64,000 bases of DNA from Palsa-504 sp963787645. GTDB taxonomy: Bacteria > Actinomycetota > Actinomycetes > Streptosporangiales > Streptosporangiaceae. Both the position numbers and the translations under genes were made by a program. A model generated the notes under the pieces. That model ran no database searches. It was not told the DNA's origin and saw only the letters and a list, made by a program, of their open reading frames with translations. This document shows positions 25,848-34,107 of this stretch, piece after piece. Within the stretch, counting starts at the first letter, position 1. Every line of letters begins with the position of its first letter. The DNA lies in NCBI GenBank assembly GCA_963787645.1, contig CAWBDS010000004.1, positions 1 to 64,000 of the forward strand, read 5' to 3'.

Positions 25848-26466
25848 CCACGCGCAGCCGCCCTGGCGCGAGGAAGCTGGTGGTGTCTGTGGGCGTCGTG
25901 GTGCGGGGCGCGCCGAGGTGTGCTCCGCCCAGAGATTATCTGGGAGGATTCGGGCTTCAGGGAGTGTTTTGTGCATCCGAGTACCCAAAACACTCCCCGA
26001 GGCCCAGATCCTCCCTGGAAAGCGCTCGGTTCCCTGAACTGGTAAGCAAAAGCGATGTGGAGCGGCTCGTGTGAGGTCAAAGCAGCGCTCGGGATATGCA
26101 GTCAGCCGGAGTAGCCGGCCGCGGCCTGCGCGAGCGGAGTGAAACCAGCAATCCACCACACCCAAAGGTGGTGAAACACGGGTTCCACCACCCTCGGCCT
26201 TGCGGGAGCAGCGCACCACGAACCACGCTGTGCTCCCTTGAAACGTCAGCACCACCGGTAACCCGGCCGCGGCGCGAATCCGCGCGACCTGGCCAAAGCA
26301 GTCGCTGACGACACCGCATTTCCTCAGTCACTCCGCCTTACTGCATACCCCGGACAGCGCTTTCTTGGACGCGGACCAGGTGCGACCGCCCCTGGCGAAC
26401 CCAGCGGCACGGTGCCGGTTGCCGATACCGGTGGCGCGCCAGACAGTGAGCTGATATTCACTCAAG
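25848..26466. other. 619-bp noncoding, palindrome-rich region
   Basis: No frame here has the expected third-position G/C bias. It contains the large inverted repeat at 25942-26015, AGCGCTCGG occurring twice (26020 and 26087), a GTGGTG/CACCAC cluster forming small hairpins (26152-26195), and an imperfect stem GGGAGCAGCG...CGCTGTGCTCCC (26204-26237). Base composition is less GC-rich than the flanks. It could be a decayed gene, a mobile palindromic element or a regulatory RNA region. Confidence 0.55.
25942..26015. repeat. Large imperfect inverted repeat (30-bp arms, 14-nt loop)
   Basis: Arms 25942-25971 and 25986-26015 match at 26 of 30 positions. The innermost 12 pairs are perfect (GGAGTGTTTTG facing CAAAACACTCC). 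It starts 94 bp after the 730-residue gene. There is no T-tract after the stem on the plus strand. Shape and size fit a REP/MITE-like unit or a processed RNA hairpin. Confidence 0.8.
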
Positions 26467-28233
26467 GTGACCTTGTCCGCGGAGGAGCGGCCAGCGCTCG
26501 GCGCGGTGCTGGCCGAGCTCAGCTCGGCACGGGTGCCGTGGCTGGCCGTCGTCGCGGCTGGCGCCGCCCGCCGGGACCGCGCCGTGCGGACCCGGAGCGA
26601 CGCTACGGTCATCGACCTCGCCGATCCGCACGCGTCGCCGGTCATGGTGAACCCGTTCGAGCCGGAGGCCGGCTATCCGGTCCAGGCGCACGCCGACCGG
26701 CTGGCCGGGCTGCTGGAAGCGGCCTTCGGGCCGCCCGGCCCGGTCGCCGCAGCGGTCCGGCTCGGCCTGCGGCGCACCTACGCCGACTGCGGCTGGGATG
26801 TGGTGACCGGCGCCGCACCGCCCGGCACCCGCACGGTGCCCGCCGTCCCGGCCTTCGGCCAGCTAGCCCGGGCCGCGATGGGTGCCGCCGAGGATCTCGG
26901 CTATGACCGCCGGATGCGCGCCGCGGTCTCCGGCTTCGTGCACGCCCGGCTGGAGCCCCTGTGGACCGGCCCGGCCGGACGTTTCCTCGAGGATGGGCAC
27001 CCGGCTGAGGTCGGCGCCCTAGTCCGGGGCAACGTGCTCGTGCTCGCGGACGGCGCGGCCGACGAGCGCGGCACGTCGTTCCTGGTCGGCGTGCTGCTGA
27101 CCCGGGTCGCCGAACGGCTGTACCTCGGCGCCCGCCGGGAGCGGATGGCGGTGGTTACGACAGCTGACCTCATACCGGCGGCCGCCGCCGGGCCCGGGGC
27201 CGCGCACTGGTTCGCACGGCTGCTGGCGGACCTCTGCTCGGCGGGCGCAGAGGTCATCGCGGCGGGCGACCCCCACGAACTGGAACCGGCCGGTCCGGAG
27301 CCGCGGGCGGGAAGAAAGGCTGCCGCGTGCGCACCGGTGCTGCGCGGGCGCCGGTCGGTGGCGTGCGGGACGCAGTGCCGTCAGGACCGGCCGTGCAGCG
27401 GTTACGAACTGCACGCGGCCACCCTGGTGGCCCGCGATGACCAGCAGGCCTGGCTGCGGCTGTGGGCGCAGACTCTGCTGCTCGCCTTCGTGACCGGCCG
27501 GCCGCTGCCGCGGGTTCCGGCCGAGGTGTTCTCCGGCTGGCGGGCCCTGGGCCGGCGCACCCGCGAGTGCGTCCTGGCCACGGTCCTGGACCGCGCGGTC
27601 GCGGATCGCGCCGCGGCGCTGCGGCCGTGCTACGACCCGGCCGGACTGACCGCGGTCGTCGCGGCGGTGGCGCGCCGGATGCTGGACGAGGCCGGGGCGC
27701 CGTTCCGGGCCGGGCCGGTCTGGGTCATCCCGCAACTGCGCTGGCTGCACGAGATCGAGCGGCTGAATCCGCTCGGCGGCCAGATCCGGCCGGACGAGAT
27801 CGCGCCCCCACTGGACTTCGGCCTGGCCGGGCTGCCCGACTGGCCCGGAATCCGGATCAGAGACCGGCTCTACGCGCTCGGGCGCCATCCCCTGTCCATG
27901 GCTTCGGCGCGCAACCGGCGCCTGGCCTGCCTGGCCCTGCTCGGCGAGGCCGGGCGCCCGAGGCTGGACGCCGACCTGGCCGCGGCGATCCTGGGCGTCC
28001 CCCCGGCCGCGCGCCTGGCCCATGCCGCCCGGCTGATGGACACCGGCGTCCAGGAGGCCGGGGCTGGGGAGGCCGACGCCGGAGAGGCCGGCGCTGGGGA
28101 GGCCGGCGCCGGAGAGGCCGGCGCCTGGGAGGCCGAGCCGGGCTGGCTCGAGGTCGTGCTGTCCTGGCCCGACCGGATCAGCCGCCCGTCCTGGGATACG
28201 GACCCGGGCCTACCGGGGGCCGCAACCGGATAG
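26467..28233 (+). CDS. HerA/VirB4-like protein lacking the Walker A region
   Basis: 588 residues. From its first 20 residues it matches the part of HerA/DUF87-type ATPases that follows the P-loop: LSSARVPWLAVV, then VMVNPFEPEAGYPVQAHADRLAGLLEAAFG, RRTYADCGWDVV and FLEDGHPAEVGALVRGNVLVL. The usual Walker B acid pair is replaced by VVTTADLIPAA. A Cys cluster (CAPVLRGRRSVACGTQCRQDRPC) resembles the family's metal-binding-like loop. GTG 26467 has poor RBS spacing. It is thus an N-terminally shortened, apparently catalytically dead member; it could also be a decaying gene. It precedes murT by 10 bp. Confidence 0.6.
   Translation: MTLSAEERPALGAVLAELSSARVPWLAVVAAGAARRDRAVRTRSDATVIDLADPHASPVMVNPFEPEAGYPVQAHADRLAGLLEAAFGPPGPVAAAVRLGLRRTYADCGWDVVTGAAPPGTRTVPAVPAFGQLARAAMGAAEDLGYDRRMRAAVSGFVHARLEPLWTGPAGRFLEDGHPAEVGALVRGNVLVLADGAADERGTSFLVGVLLTRVAERLYLGARRERMAVVTTADLIPAAAAGPGAAHWFARLLADLCSAGAEVIAAGDPHELEPAGPEPRAGRKAAACAPVLRGRRSVACGTQCRQDRPCSGYELHAATLVARDDQQAWLRLWAQTLLLAFVTGRPLPRVPAEVFSGWRALGRRTRECVLATVLDRAVADRAAALRPCYDPAGLTAVVAAVARRMLDEAGAPFRAGPVWVIPQLRWLHEIERLNPLGGQIRPDEIAPPLDFGLAGLPDWPGIRIRDRLYALGRHPLSMASARNRRLACLALLGEAGRPRLDADLAAAILGVPPAARLAHAARLMDTGVQEAGAGEADAGEAGAGEAGAGEAGAWEAEPGWLEVVLSWPDRISRPSWDTDPGLPGAATG
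28054..28128 (+). repeat. Five tandem 15-bp repeats encoding EAGAG-type units
   Basis: Consensus GAGGCCGGCGCCGGA in frame, translated E-A-G-A-G, E-A-D-A-G, E-A-G-A-G, E-A-G-A-G, E-A-G-A-W. It forms an acidic flexible linker near the C-terminus of the HerA-like protein. Confidence 0.88.
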
Positions 28234-28243
28234 CATCGGCGCG

Positions 28244-29506
28244 ATGACTACCAGCAGCCCGCCGTCCCGGCGACCCGGTCTTCCGCTCCGCGCCCGCCTG
28301 GCCACCACGGTCGGGGGCGCCGCCGGGCGCGCCTCGCGGCTGGCCGGCCGCGGCGACGGCTCGGTCATCGGCGGCCTCATCGGCCTGCGGCTCAAGCCGG
28401 ATCTGCTCTCGCTGCTGGCTCGCGGCCGGCAGATCGTCCTGGTCACGGGGACCAACGGGAAGACCACCACCACGCGGCTGATCACCGCCGCGCTCGGCAC
28501 GACCGGCCAGCAGGTCGCGTCCAACGCGTTCGGCGCCAACATGGAGGCGGGCCTGGTCGCCGCGCTGGCCCGGGCGCCCGAAGCCACCATGGCCGTGCTC
28601 GAGGTCGACGAGAAGTACATGCCGGCCATGCTCCAGGCCACCGAGGCCCGGGTGGTGACCCTGCTCAACCTGAGCCGGGACCAGATGGACCGGGCGGCCG
28701 AGATCTGGCTGCTGGCCCGGCGCTGGCGGGCGGCACTGGCCGCGGCCGACTGCCTGGTCATCGCGAACGCGGACGACCCGCTCGTCGCGTGGGCCGCCGG
28801 GCAGTCCCGCAAGGTCATCTGGGTGGCGGCCGGGCAGCGCTGGCACGACGACTCCTGGTGCTGCCCGAACTGCGGGTCCCACCTGGTGCGAGACGGCGAG
28901 GACTGGCGCTGCGGCGAGTGCCCGAACCGGCGGCCGCCGGTCAGCTGGGTGCTCGCGGGCGACGAGGTGATCGACCCGACCGGCCGGTCGCGTCCGGTGG
29001 ACCTGATCCTGCCCGGGCGGGCCAACCGGGCCAACGCGGTGGTCGCGCTGGCCGTGGCGGACGTGTTCGGCGTGGCCGTCCCGCAGGCGCTGCCCGCCAT
29101 CGCCCAGGTCCGGTCGGTCGCCGGCCGGTACACCCACGTGGAACGCCGCGGCTGTGACCTGCGGTTGCTGCTGGCCAAGAACCCGGCTGGCTGGCTGGAG
29201 GCCCTCGACGTCCTGGTCCCGGCCCCGGTGCCGGTGACGCTGGCGGTGAACGCCCAGACCCCGGACGGCCGGGACACCTCGTGGCTGTGGGACGTGGACT
29301 ACCGCCGGCTGCGCGACCGCCCGGTATACGTGACCGGGGAGCGCCGCACCGACCTGGCCGTGCGGCTCGAAGCCGACGAGGTGGCCTGCCGGGTGGTAGG
29401 CAGCATCGACGAGGCGGTCGACGCGGCCCGCGGCCCGGCCATGGAAGTGATCGCCAACTACACCGCGTTCCAGCAGATCCGCACCACGCTCGGACGCGCG
29501 GCCTGA
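28244..29506 (+). CDS. murT: MurT, lipid II isoglutaminyl synthase subunit
   Basis: 420 residues. Mur-ligase central domain with ATP loop VTGTNGKTTTT, then a four-cysteine zinc ribbon inserted in the domain (CCPNCGSHL...WRCGECPN, near residues 205-228), and a DUF1727 C-terminal domain (NPAGWLEALDVL; VPVTLAVNAQTPDGRDTSWLWDVD). With GatD it amidates D-glutamate of lipid II to isoglutamine, needed for peptidoglycan cross-linking in Gram-positives. gatD follows at 13 bp with its own RBS. Confidence 0.95.
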   Translation: MTTSSPPSRRPGLPLRARLATTVGGAAGRASRLAGRGDGSVIGGLIGLRLKPDLLSLLARGRQIVLVTGTNGKTTTTRLITAALGTTGQQVASNAFGANMEAGLVAALARAPEATMAVLEVDEKYMPAMLQATEARVVTLLNLSRDQMDRAAEIWLLARRWRAALAAADCLVIANADDPLVAWAAGQSRKVIWVAAGQRWHDDSWCCPNCGSHLVRDGEDWRCGECPNRRPPVSWVLAGDEVIDPTGRSRPVDLILPGRANRANAVVALAVADVFGVAVPQALPAIAQVRSVAGRYTHVERRGCDLRLLLAKNPAGWLEALDVLVPAPVPVTLAVNAQTPDGRDTSWLWDVDYRRLRDRPVYVTGERRTDLAVRLEADEVACRVVGSIDEAVDAARGPAMEVIANYTAFQQIRTTLGRAA

Positions 29507-29519
29507 CCGCAGGAGGACG

Positions 29520-30289
29520 ATGGACACCGGTTACGAGCCCCGAGGGCCCCGAGAGCCCCGAGGGCCCCAGGGACCCTCAGCGGTCCGGCTGGTCTGGATC
29601 TATCCGGACCTGCTCAGCACGTACGGCGATCGCGGGAACCTGCTCGTGCTGGCCCGCCGGGCCCGGCTGCGCGGCGTCCCGGTCGAGATCACCGAGGTCA
29701 ACTCCGACCAGCAGGTCCCGGTCGACGGCGACATCTACCTGATGGGCGGCGGCGAGGACCTGCCGCAGGTGCTGGCCGCGCGCCGGCTCGGGCCGGCGGC
29801 GGCCTGGGCGCGGCGGTCAACCGGGGGGCGGTGCTGCTGGCCGTCTGCGCCGGCGACCAGATCATCGGCACCGAGTTCGGCGGGGCCGAAGGCGAGCCGG
29901 TCCCCGGCCTCGGCCTGCTCGACATCCGCAGCGGCCGGGGGGAGCGCCGCGGGGTCGGGGAGATCACCGCCGACGTCGATCCGGCGCTGGGCGTCCAGCG
30001 CCTCACCGGCTTCGAGAACCACCAGGGCAACACCTGGCGCGGCCCGGGGATCAAGCCGCTGGCCACCGTGCTGACCGGTGTCGGCAACGGGGACGGCACC
30101 GAGGGCGCCTACGCCGGCCGCGTGGTCGGTACCTACCTGCACGGCCCGGCGCTGGTGCGCAACCCCAGCCTGGCCGACCTGCTGCTCAGCTGGGTGATCG
30201 GCCCGCTGCCGCCGATCGACCCGCGCCAGGAGCAACTGGTGCAGACCCTGCGCCGCGAACGCCTGGCCACCCAGGGCGCCAGCGGCTGA
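29520..30289 (+). pseudogene. gatD: GatD glutamine amidotransferase, split by a 1-base deletion
   Basis: Glutaminase partner of MurT, supplying ammonia for lipid II amidation. The first frame (RLVWIYPDLLSTYGDRGNLLVL... YLMGGGEDLPQVLAARRL) runs from ATG 29520 with AGGAGG 4 nt ahead. Near 29789-29792 the sequence moves to a second frame, GGGLGAAVNRGAVLLAVCAGDQ (nucleophile Cys), continuing to GTYLHGPALVRNPSLADLL (catalytic His) and stopping at 30289. One missing base (CTCGGG for probable CTCCGGG) restores about 257 residues of normal GatD. Both halves are well conserved, so error or very recent mutation is likely. Confidence 0.9.
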
Positions 30290-30304
30290 CGCCGCGCGCC
30301 GTCC

Positions 30305-31888
30305 TTATACGGTGCTCTGGATGGCGATCTGGGCCAGTTCCGGCAGCTTCAGCTCGGCGAGGATGGCGGCGGCTCGCACGCCTGCCCAGGCCAGGCCCAG
30401 GCCGTACGCGGCGCCGCCCAGCACGAGCACCGGCAGCCGGATGGCCGCCGGGACCGATGGGGTGAACACCACGGCCAGGATCATCGGCGTGGCCGCCACC
30501 CCCACGCCGAGCAGGGCGATGATCTGCAGCCCGGCCGCCTCGCCGTTATGTCCGCTGGCCGCCCTGGGCATCGGGGTGCCGGCTCGCTTTTCCACCGGGT
30601 AGGCCGACGAGGCGCTGAACAGGTTGGCCAGGCCCAGGCCGGCGCCGACCCCGGCCAGGCCCACCGCCAGGCCCAGGAACCCGTCGATCGGGTGCTTGGC
30701 GATCGCGGCCAGGCCGAACGTCACCGCGGCGACCAGCGGCACCGCGATCGCGCCGACCGCGATGTTCTGCCCGGAGAAATAGGCGCGCAGCGTGCGCCGG
30801 CTGGTCAGCGCCGTCGCCTCCAGGCCGAATCCCGGTCCGGACATCCCGATCGCGTTGCTGTGGAAGGCCGCGGTGAACGCACCTCCGGCGATCGCGCTGC
30901 CGATCAGCCCGCCCAGGTAATCCGGGGTCAGGGCGGCCCTGACGCCGACCACCGCCATGATGATCACGGTGATACCCCAGTAGGTCAGCGCGAACGGCTC
31001 GCGGCGCTGGTAGAGCCAGAACCGGGCCGCTACCGTCCCGCGCAGGCCGTACCGGGCGAACGGGAGCGCCGAACCGCGGACCGCCGACTGCGTGGAGGTA
31101 TCGCTGGTGACCATGGCGCGGGCGAGGGACCGGATCCACAGCAGGCCCAAGACGCCGATGATCGCGGCCAGCAACAGCAGGCGCAGCAGCGCGGTTCCCG
31201 CGTGACCGCTGGAGGCGTCCCAGATCGCGTGCACGGCCAGGCCCGGCGGGGTCCAGCGCAGCCACCGGTCCACGCCTCCGAAGCTCGCCGCGGTCAGCGC
31301 GCCCTCGGAGGTCAGCTTGGGCACGATCTGGATGAAGCCCTCGTACACCCCGAAGATCGGGATGATCAGCAGCGCGGCCAGGTCCTTGCCGCGCCGCGAG
31401 CGCAGCAGCCCGGCCAGGCCGGTGGTGACGAACCGGGCCAGCGTGATGCAGAACAGCACCTGCAGGACCACCGCGAGCAGCGCGATGAGCACCCCGAGTG
31501 CGCCGCGGGCCAGCCCGATGGTCACCCCGAGCAGGGCGAGCAGCGTGGCCGCAGGCCAGGCGCCGGTGGCCGAGGCGGCCAGTAGCCCCGCCGCGAGCTG
31601 GCGGGTGCGCAGCGGGTACAGGGCCAGCGTGGCGGGATCCAGCGTGCTGTCGAGGCCGAACACCACGAGCGGCAGGATCAGCCAGGCGATCGCGAACAGG
31701 CAGAAGATCACCGTGGTCAGGTCGGCCGCCGCGATGCCGCCGCCCAGGATGGCCAGCAGGTAGAAGACGCCGATCGCGACCGCCGCGGCCACCACGGTGC
31801 TGAGGATGAACGCGACCTGGGCTCCGGTGGAGGCGCGCAGCGCGTTGGTGATCAGGCGCAGCTTCAGCTGGACGAGGAGCCGAGCCAT
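30305..31888 (-). CDS. ABC-2 type exporter permease
   Basis: 527 residues with roughly ten to twelve hydrophobic helices. The N-terminus (MARLLVQLKLRLITNALRAS) is amphipathic and basic. No solute-binding partner is encoded, and the next gene upstream is the ATPase, so this is an exporter or ABC-2-type permease. ATG 31888 is preceded by GGAGGTG at 8 nt and lies inside the ATPase gene (25-bp overlap), implying tight coupling. Substrate unknown. Confidence 0.82.
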   Translation of the reverse strand: MARLLVQLKLRLITNALRASTGAQVAFILSTVVAAAVAIGVFYLLAILGGGIAAADLTTVIFCLFAIAWLILPLVVFGLDSTLDPATLALYPLRTRQLAAGLLAASATGAWPAATLLALLGVTIGLARGALGVLIALLAVVLQVLFCITLARFVTTGLAGLLRSRRGKDLAALLIIPIFGVYEGFIQIVPKLTSEGALTAASFGGVDRWLRWTPPGLAVHAIWDASSGHAGTALLRLLLLAAIIGVLGLLWIRSLARAMVTSDTSTQSAVRGSALPFARYGLRGTVAARFWLYQRREPFALTYWGITVIIMAVVGVRAALTPDYLGGLIGSAIAGGAFTAAFHSNAIGMSGPGFGLEATALTSRRTLRAYFSGQNIAVGAIAVPLVAAVTFGLAAIAKHPIDGFLGLAVGLAGVGAGLGLANLFSASSAYPVEKRAGTPMPRAASGHNGEAAGLQIIALLGVGVAATPMILAVVFTPSVPAAIRLPVLVLGGAAYGLGLAWAGVRAAAILAELKLPELAQIAIQSTV

Positions 31889-32631
31889 GACAGCACCTCC
31901 TCGTCGTTGGCCCTGGAGCCGACCAGGTCGATGAACGCCTGCTGCAGGGTCTTGCCGCCCCGGACCTCCGCGGTGGTGCCGGTGGCCACGATCCGGCCCT
32001 TGTCGATGATGGAGACGTGGTCGCAGACCTGCTCGACCAGCTCCATGACGTGGCTGGAGAACAGCACCGTGGAGCCTGAGCCGGTGAAGCGGGTCAGCAG
32101 CCGGCGGATGACGTCGGCGGAGACCGGATCCACGCCTTCGAGCGGCTCGTCCAGGAACAGCACGGAGGGATTGTGAATCAGCGCGCAGCCCAGCATGGCC
32201 TTCTTGCGCATGCCGGTGGAGTAGTCCGCGACCAGCCGTTTGGTGTCCTCGGCCAGGTCGAGCACGGCCAGCAGCTGCTTGGCCCGGGAGCGAGCCTCGT
32301 CGGCTGGCATGCCGCGGAGCCGGCCGGCGTACTCCAGGAGTTCCTCCCCGCTCAGCCGCTCGAACAACCGGGCCTCGGCCGGCACCACCCCGATGACCGC
32401 CTTGGCCGCGGGCGGGTCGGCCCACATGTCCAGGCCGTTGATCAGCACCCGGCCGCCGTCCGGCCGCAGCAGCCCGGTCATCATCGACAGCGACGTGGTC
32501 TTCCCCGCTCCGTTCGGCCCGACCAGCCCGGCCAGGGACCCGGCCGCGATCTCCAGGTCGATCCCGGCCACCGCCTCCTTCGGACCGAAACTCTTGCGCA
32601 GCCCCGTCACCGCAATCGCTGGTTCGTCCAT
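31864..32631 (-). CDS. ABC transporter ATP-binding protein
   Basis: 255 residues from ATG 32631 (GGAG at 6 nt); ATG 32643 is the alternative. Walker A GPNGAGKTT, a signature-type helix YSTGMRKKAML, Walker B VLFLDEPLEGVDP and H-loop VLFSSHVMELVEQV are typical of the drug/lantibiotic-export ABC-2 class. It energises the permease encoded by the overlapping downstream gene. A palindromic TATCATTTTGATA lies 34 bp before the start. Confidence 0.92.
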   Translation of the reverse strand: MDEPAIAVTGLRKSFGPKEAVAGIDLEIAAGSLAGLVGPNGAGKTTSLSMMTGLLRPDGGRVLINGLDMWADPPAAKAVIGVVPAEARLFERLSGEELLEYAGRLRGMPADEARSRAKQLLAVLDLAEDTKRLVADYSTGMRKKAMLGCALIHNPSVLFLDEPLEGVDPVSADVIRRLLTRFTGSGSTVLFSSHVMELVEQVCDHVSIIDKGRIVATGTTAEVRGGKTLQQAFIDLVGSRANDEEVLSWLGSSSS

Positions 32632-32664
32632 GTCCGTCTCCATACTGACCAGTTAGCATGAGCC

Positions 32665-32677
32665 TATCATTTTGATA
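32665..32677. promoter_or_regulatory. Palindromic operator candidate before the ABC exporter
   Basis: TATCA-TTT-TGATA, perfect arms, followed by a second partly overlapping TGATATCA (32673-32680). It lies in an AT island upstream of the ABC operon and next to GATAGGCT, a -10-like hexamer on the minus strand. A dedicated repressor is likely but none is encoded beside it. Confidence 0.5.
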
Positions 32678-32765
32678 TCATGTTTTTTCGGGGGGCGGGC
32701 TCGACGGGTGGGGGCTAAGGGAGCGGGCGGGCTCCGCGAGCGGGCGGGGCTAGGAGCGGGCGGGG

Positions 32766-33131
32766 CTAGTAGACCAGGGCTTGGGCGTGGTCGGTCATGA
32801 TCTCGGCCACGAAGGTGGCGGCGCCGGCGATGCGGATGCCGGGGATCACGTCGTCGGGGTTGATGTCGCGGCGGGCGGCACACTGGGTGCAGACGGTCAC
32901 GGTGCCCGCGGCCAGGACCCCGGCCAGCAGGTCGGCCAGCGGCGCGGCGTGCGGGAGCGAGAAGTCGTCCGCGCGGCCCGGCAGGCCGAACCACGCGGAC
33001 TCGCCGGTCAGCCACAGCGACACGGGCACGCCGCTGGCCACCGCCGCCGCGGCGACGGTGAAGGCCTGGTTGCACCGTTCCGGGTCGTCCTTGCCGGCCG
33101 TGACCTTGATGACGAGAGAGCGCTCGGCCAT
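32766..33131 (-). CDS. DsrE/DsrF-like family protein
   Basis: 121 residues with the DsrE alpha/beta fold: an initial strand SLVIKVTAGKDDPERCNQAFTVA, a helix-strand repeat, and the conserved cysteine region VTVCTQCAARRDI near residues 79-91. These proteins accept or carry sulfane sulfur, or remain uncharacterised. Single gene on the minus strand, divergent from the small membrane ORF. About 120 bp of C/G-rich noncoding DNA separate it from the ABC operon. Confidence 0.85.
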   Translation of the reverse strand: MAERSLVIKVTAGKDDPERCNQAFTVAAAAVASGVPVSLWLTGESAWFGLPGRADDFSLPHAAPLADLLAGVLAAGTVTVCTQCAARRDINPDDVIPGIRIAGAATFVAEIMTDHAQALVY

Positions 33132-33215
33132 GGCTGAACTCTAGCCCGGACAGATCACGCCGAACGCGGCGCGCCGCGAGCCCGCGCGCCGGACCCGGTC
33201 CTACACTGGCGGCCT

Positions 33216-33335
33216 ATGCACGGCATGCTGAGCGTCACGATCCTGATTTGCGTGTTCGCCGCCGTCGCGATCGCCTGCCTGATCGTGGCCGGGCGCGTCT
33301 ACCTCGCGGGGAGTCGTCGTGGCGATCCATCCTGA
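33216..33335 (+). CDS. 39-residue single-pass membrane peptide
   Basis: MHGMLSVTILICVFAAVAIA and so on: one hydrophobic helix (residues 5-26) followed by a short basic tail (GSRRGDPS). A -10-like TACACT at 33202-33207 ends 8 nt before the ATG with no Shine-Dalgarno, fitting a leaderless mRNA. It overlaps the nitrobindin-like gene by 17 bp, so it may couple its translation. Small membrane ORFs in this position occur before the same gene in other actinomycetes, from memory. Confidence 0.6.
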   Translation: MHGMLSVTILICVFAAVAIACLIVAGRVYLAGSRRGDPS

Positions 33336-33807
33336 CCTGGAGCCGATCGCGTTCCTGCTCGGCCGGTGGGAGGGCGCCGGGGTCGGCGGGTACCCGACCA
33401 TCGAGTCGTTCCAGTTCGGCCAGGAGATCGAGTTCCGCCACAACGGCAAGCCGTTCCTGTCCTACGTGAGCCGGACCTGGCGGCTGGACGAGGACGGGCA
33501 GATCGGCCTGCCGCTGGGCACCGAATCCGGCTTCTGGCGGCCGCGGCCCGACCGCCAGATCGAGGTCATGCTGGCCCACCCCACCGGGATCGTCGAGATC
33601 TACCTGGGCGAGATCACCGGAACCCGGATCGAGATGGCCACCGACGTGGTGGCCCGCACCGCCACGGCCAAGGAAGTCACCGCCGGGCACCGGCTCTATG
33701 GTCTGGCGGGCGGCGACCTGGCCTACGCCTATGACCTGGCGGCCGTCGGCCAGCCCCTGCAGCCGCATCTATCGGCCCAGCTCAAAAGGGTCAGCAGCGG
33801 GGAATAG
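33319..33807 (+). CDS. FABP/nitrobindin-like (DUF1794) protein
   Basis: 162 residues forming a ten-strand beta barrel. The diagnostic N-terminal motif is LLGRWEGAGVGGYPTI (residues about 12-27), followed by FGQEIEFRHNGKPFLSYVSRTW and a C-terminal LYGLAGGDLAYAYDL. The relative nitrobindin binds haem and isomerises peroxynitrite; here haem binding is plausible but not proven by sequence. GTG 33319 has GGGGAG 7 nt ahead. Confidence 0.87.
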   Translation: MAIHPDLEPIAFLLGRWEGAGVGGYPTIESFQFGQEIEFRHNGKPFLSYVSRTWRLDEDGQIGLPLGTESGFWRPRPDRQIEVMLAHPTGIVEIYLGEITGTRIEMATDVVARTATAKEVTAGHRLYGLAGGDLAYAYDLAAVGQPLQPHLSAQLKRVSSGE

Positions 33808-34107
33808 GGCAAAAGAAAATCCCCGGGCGACTCCTGCACGGCACGGTTGGCGCGCTGCGCAGGGACCGACTGGACAAGGTCGGCCAACCCGGGGACTCGG
33901 TGTCTGCCAGTTTTCAGCCGGCCGCCGTCTCGCTGGACGTCGTGCCGGCGGGAAGGCGGCTAGCTGACAGCCACCTCGCATGTCCGACGTCTATGCATGC
34001 TTTCGGACCACCTCCTTTCCTGCGTACTTCGCACGTTATCCGCGAACCGGCCGAACGGGCAAGAGCATTTATCCGTGCGCTCGATCACCCGAACTACTAT
34101 GGGCATC
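33808..34107 (+). other. 300-bp gap with a nested-helix candidate structured element
   Basis: TCCCCGGG (33820-33827) pairs perfectly with CCCGGGGA (33888-33895) around inner helices GTTGGC/GCCAAC (33846-33851 with 33883-33888) and CCGAC/GTCGG (33866-33870 with 33879-33883). It could be the terminator region of the upstream gene or a regulatory RNA. It does not match a riboswitch class I recognise. The -10-like TACTAT at 34095-34100 serves the next gene. Confidence 0.4.

Noticed and set aside
25942..26015. Palindrome as an insertion-sequence end or CRISPR-like repeat
   Set aside because: Single palindrome without a transposase, direct repeats or spacer periodicity.
26077..26331. Overlapping small frames in the palindrome-rich gap, both strands
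   Set aside because: Codon composition lacks third-position G/C bias and reflects hairpin repeats.
30305..32659. 784-codon frame joining the permease with upstream DNA
   Set aside because: The upstream part is an alternative frame of the ATPase gene; the permease starts at 31888 with a strong RBS.
33820..33895. Known riboswitch (cobalamin, ydaO or NiCo class)
   Set aside because: Conserved core sequences of those classes were not found by eye; kept only as an unassigned structured element.
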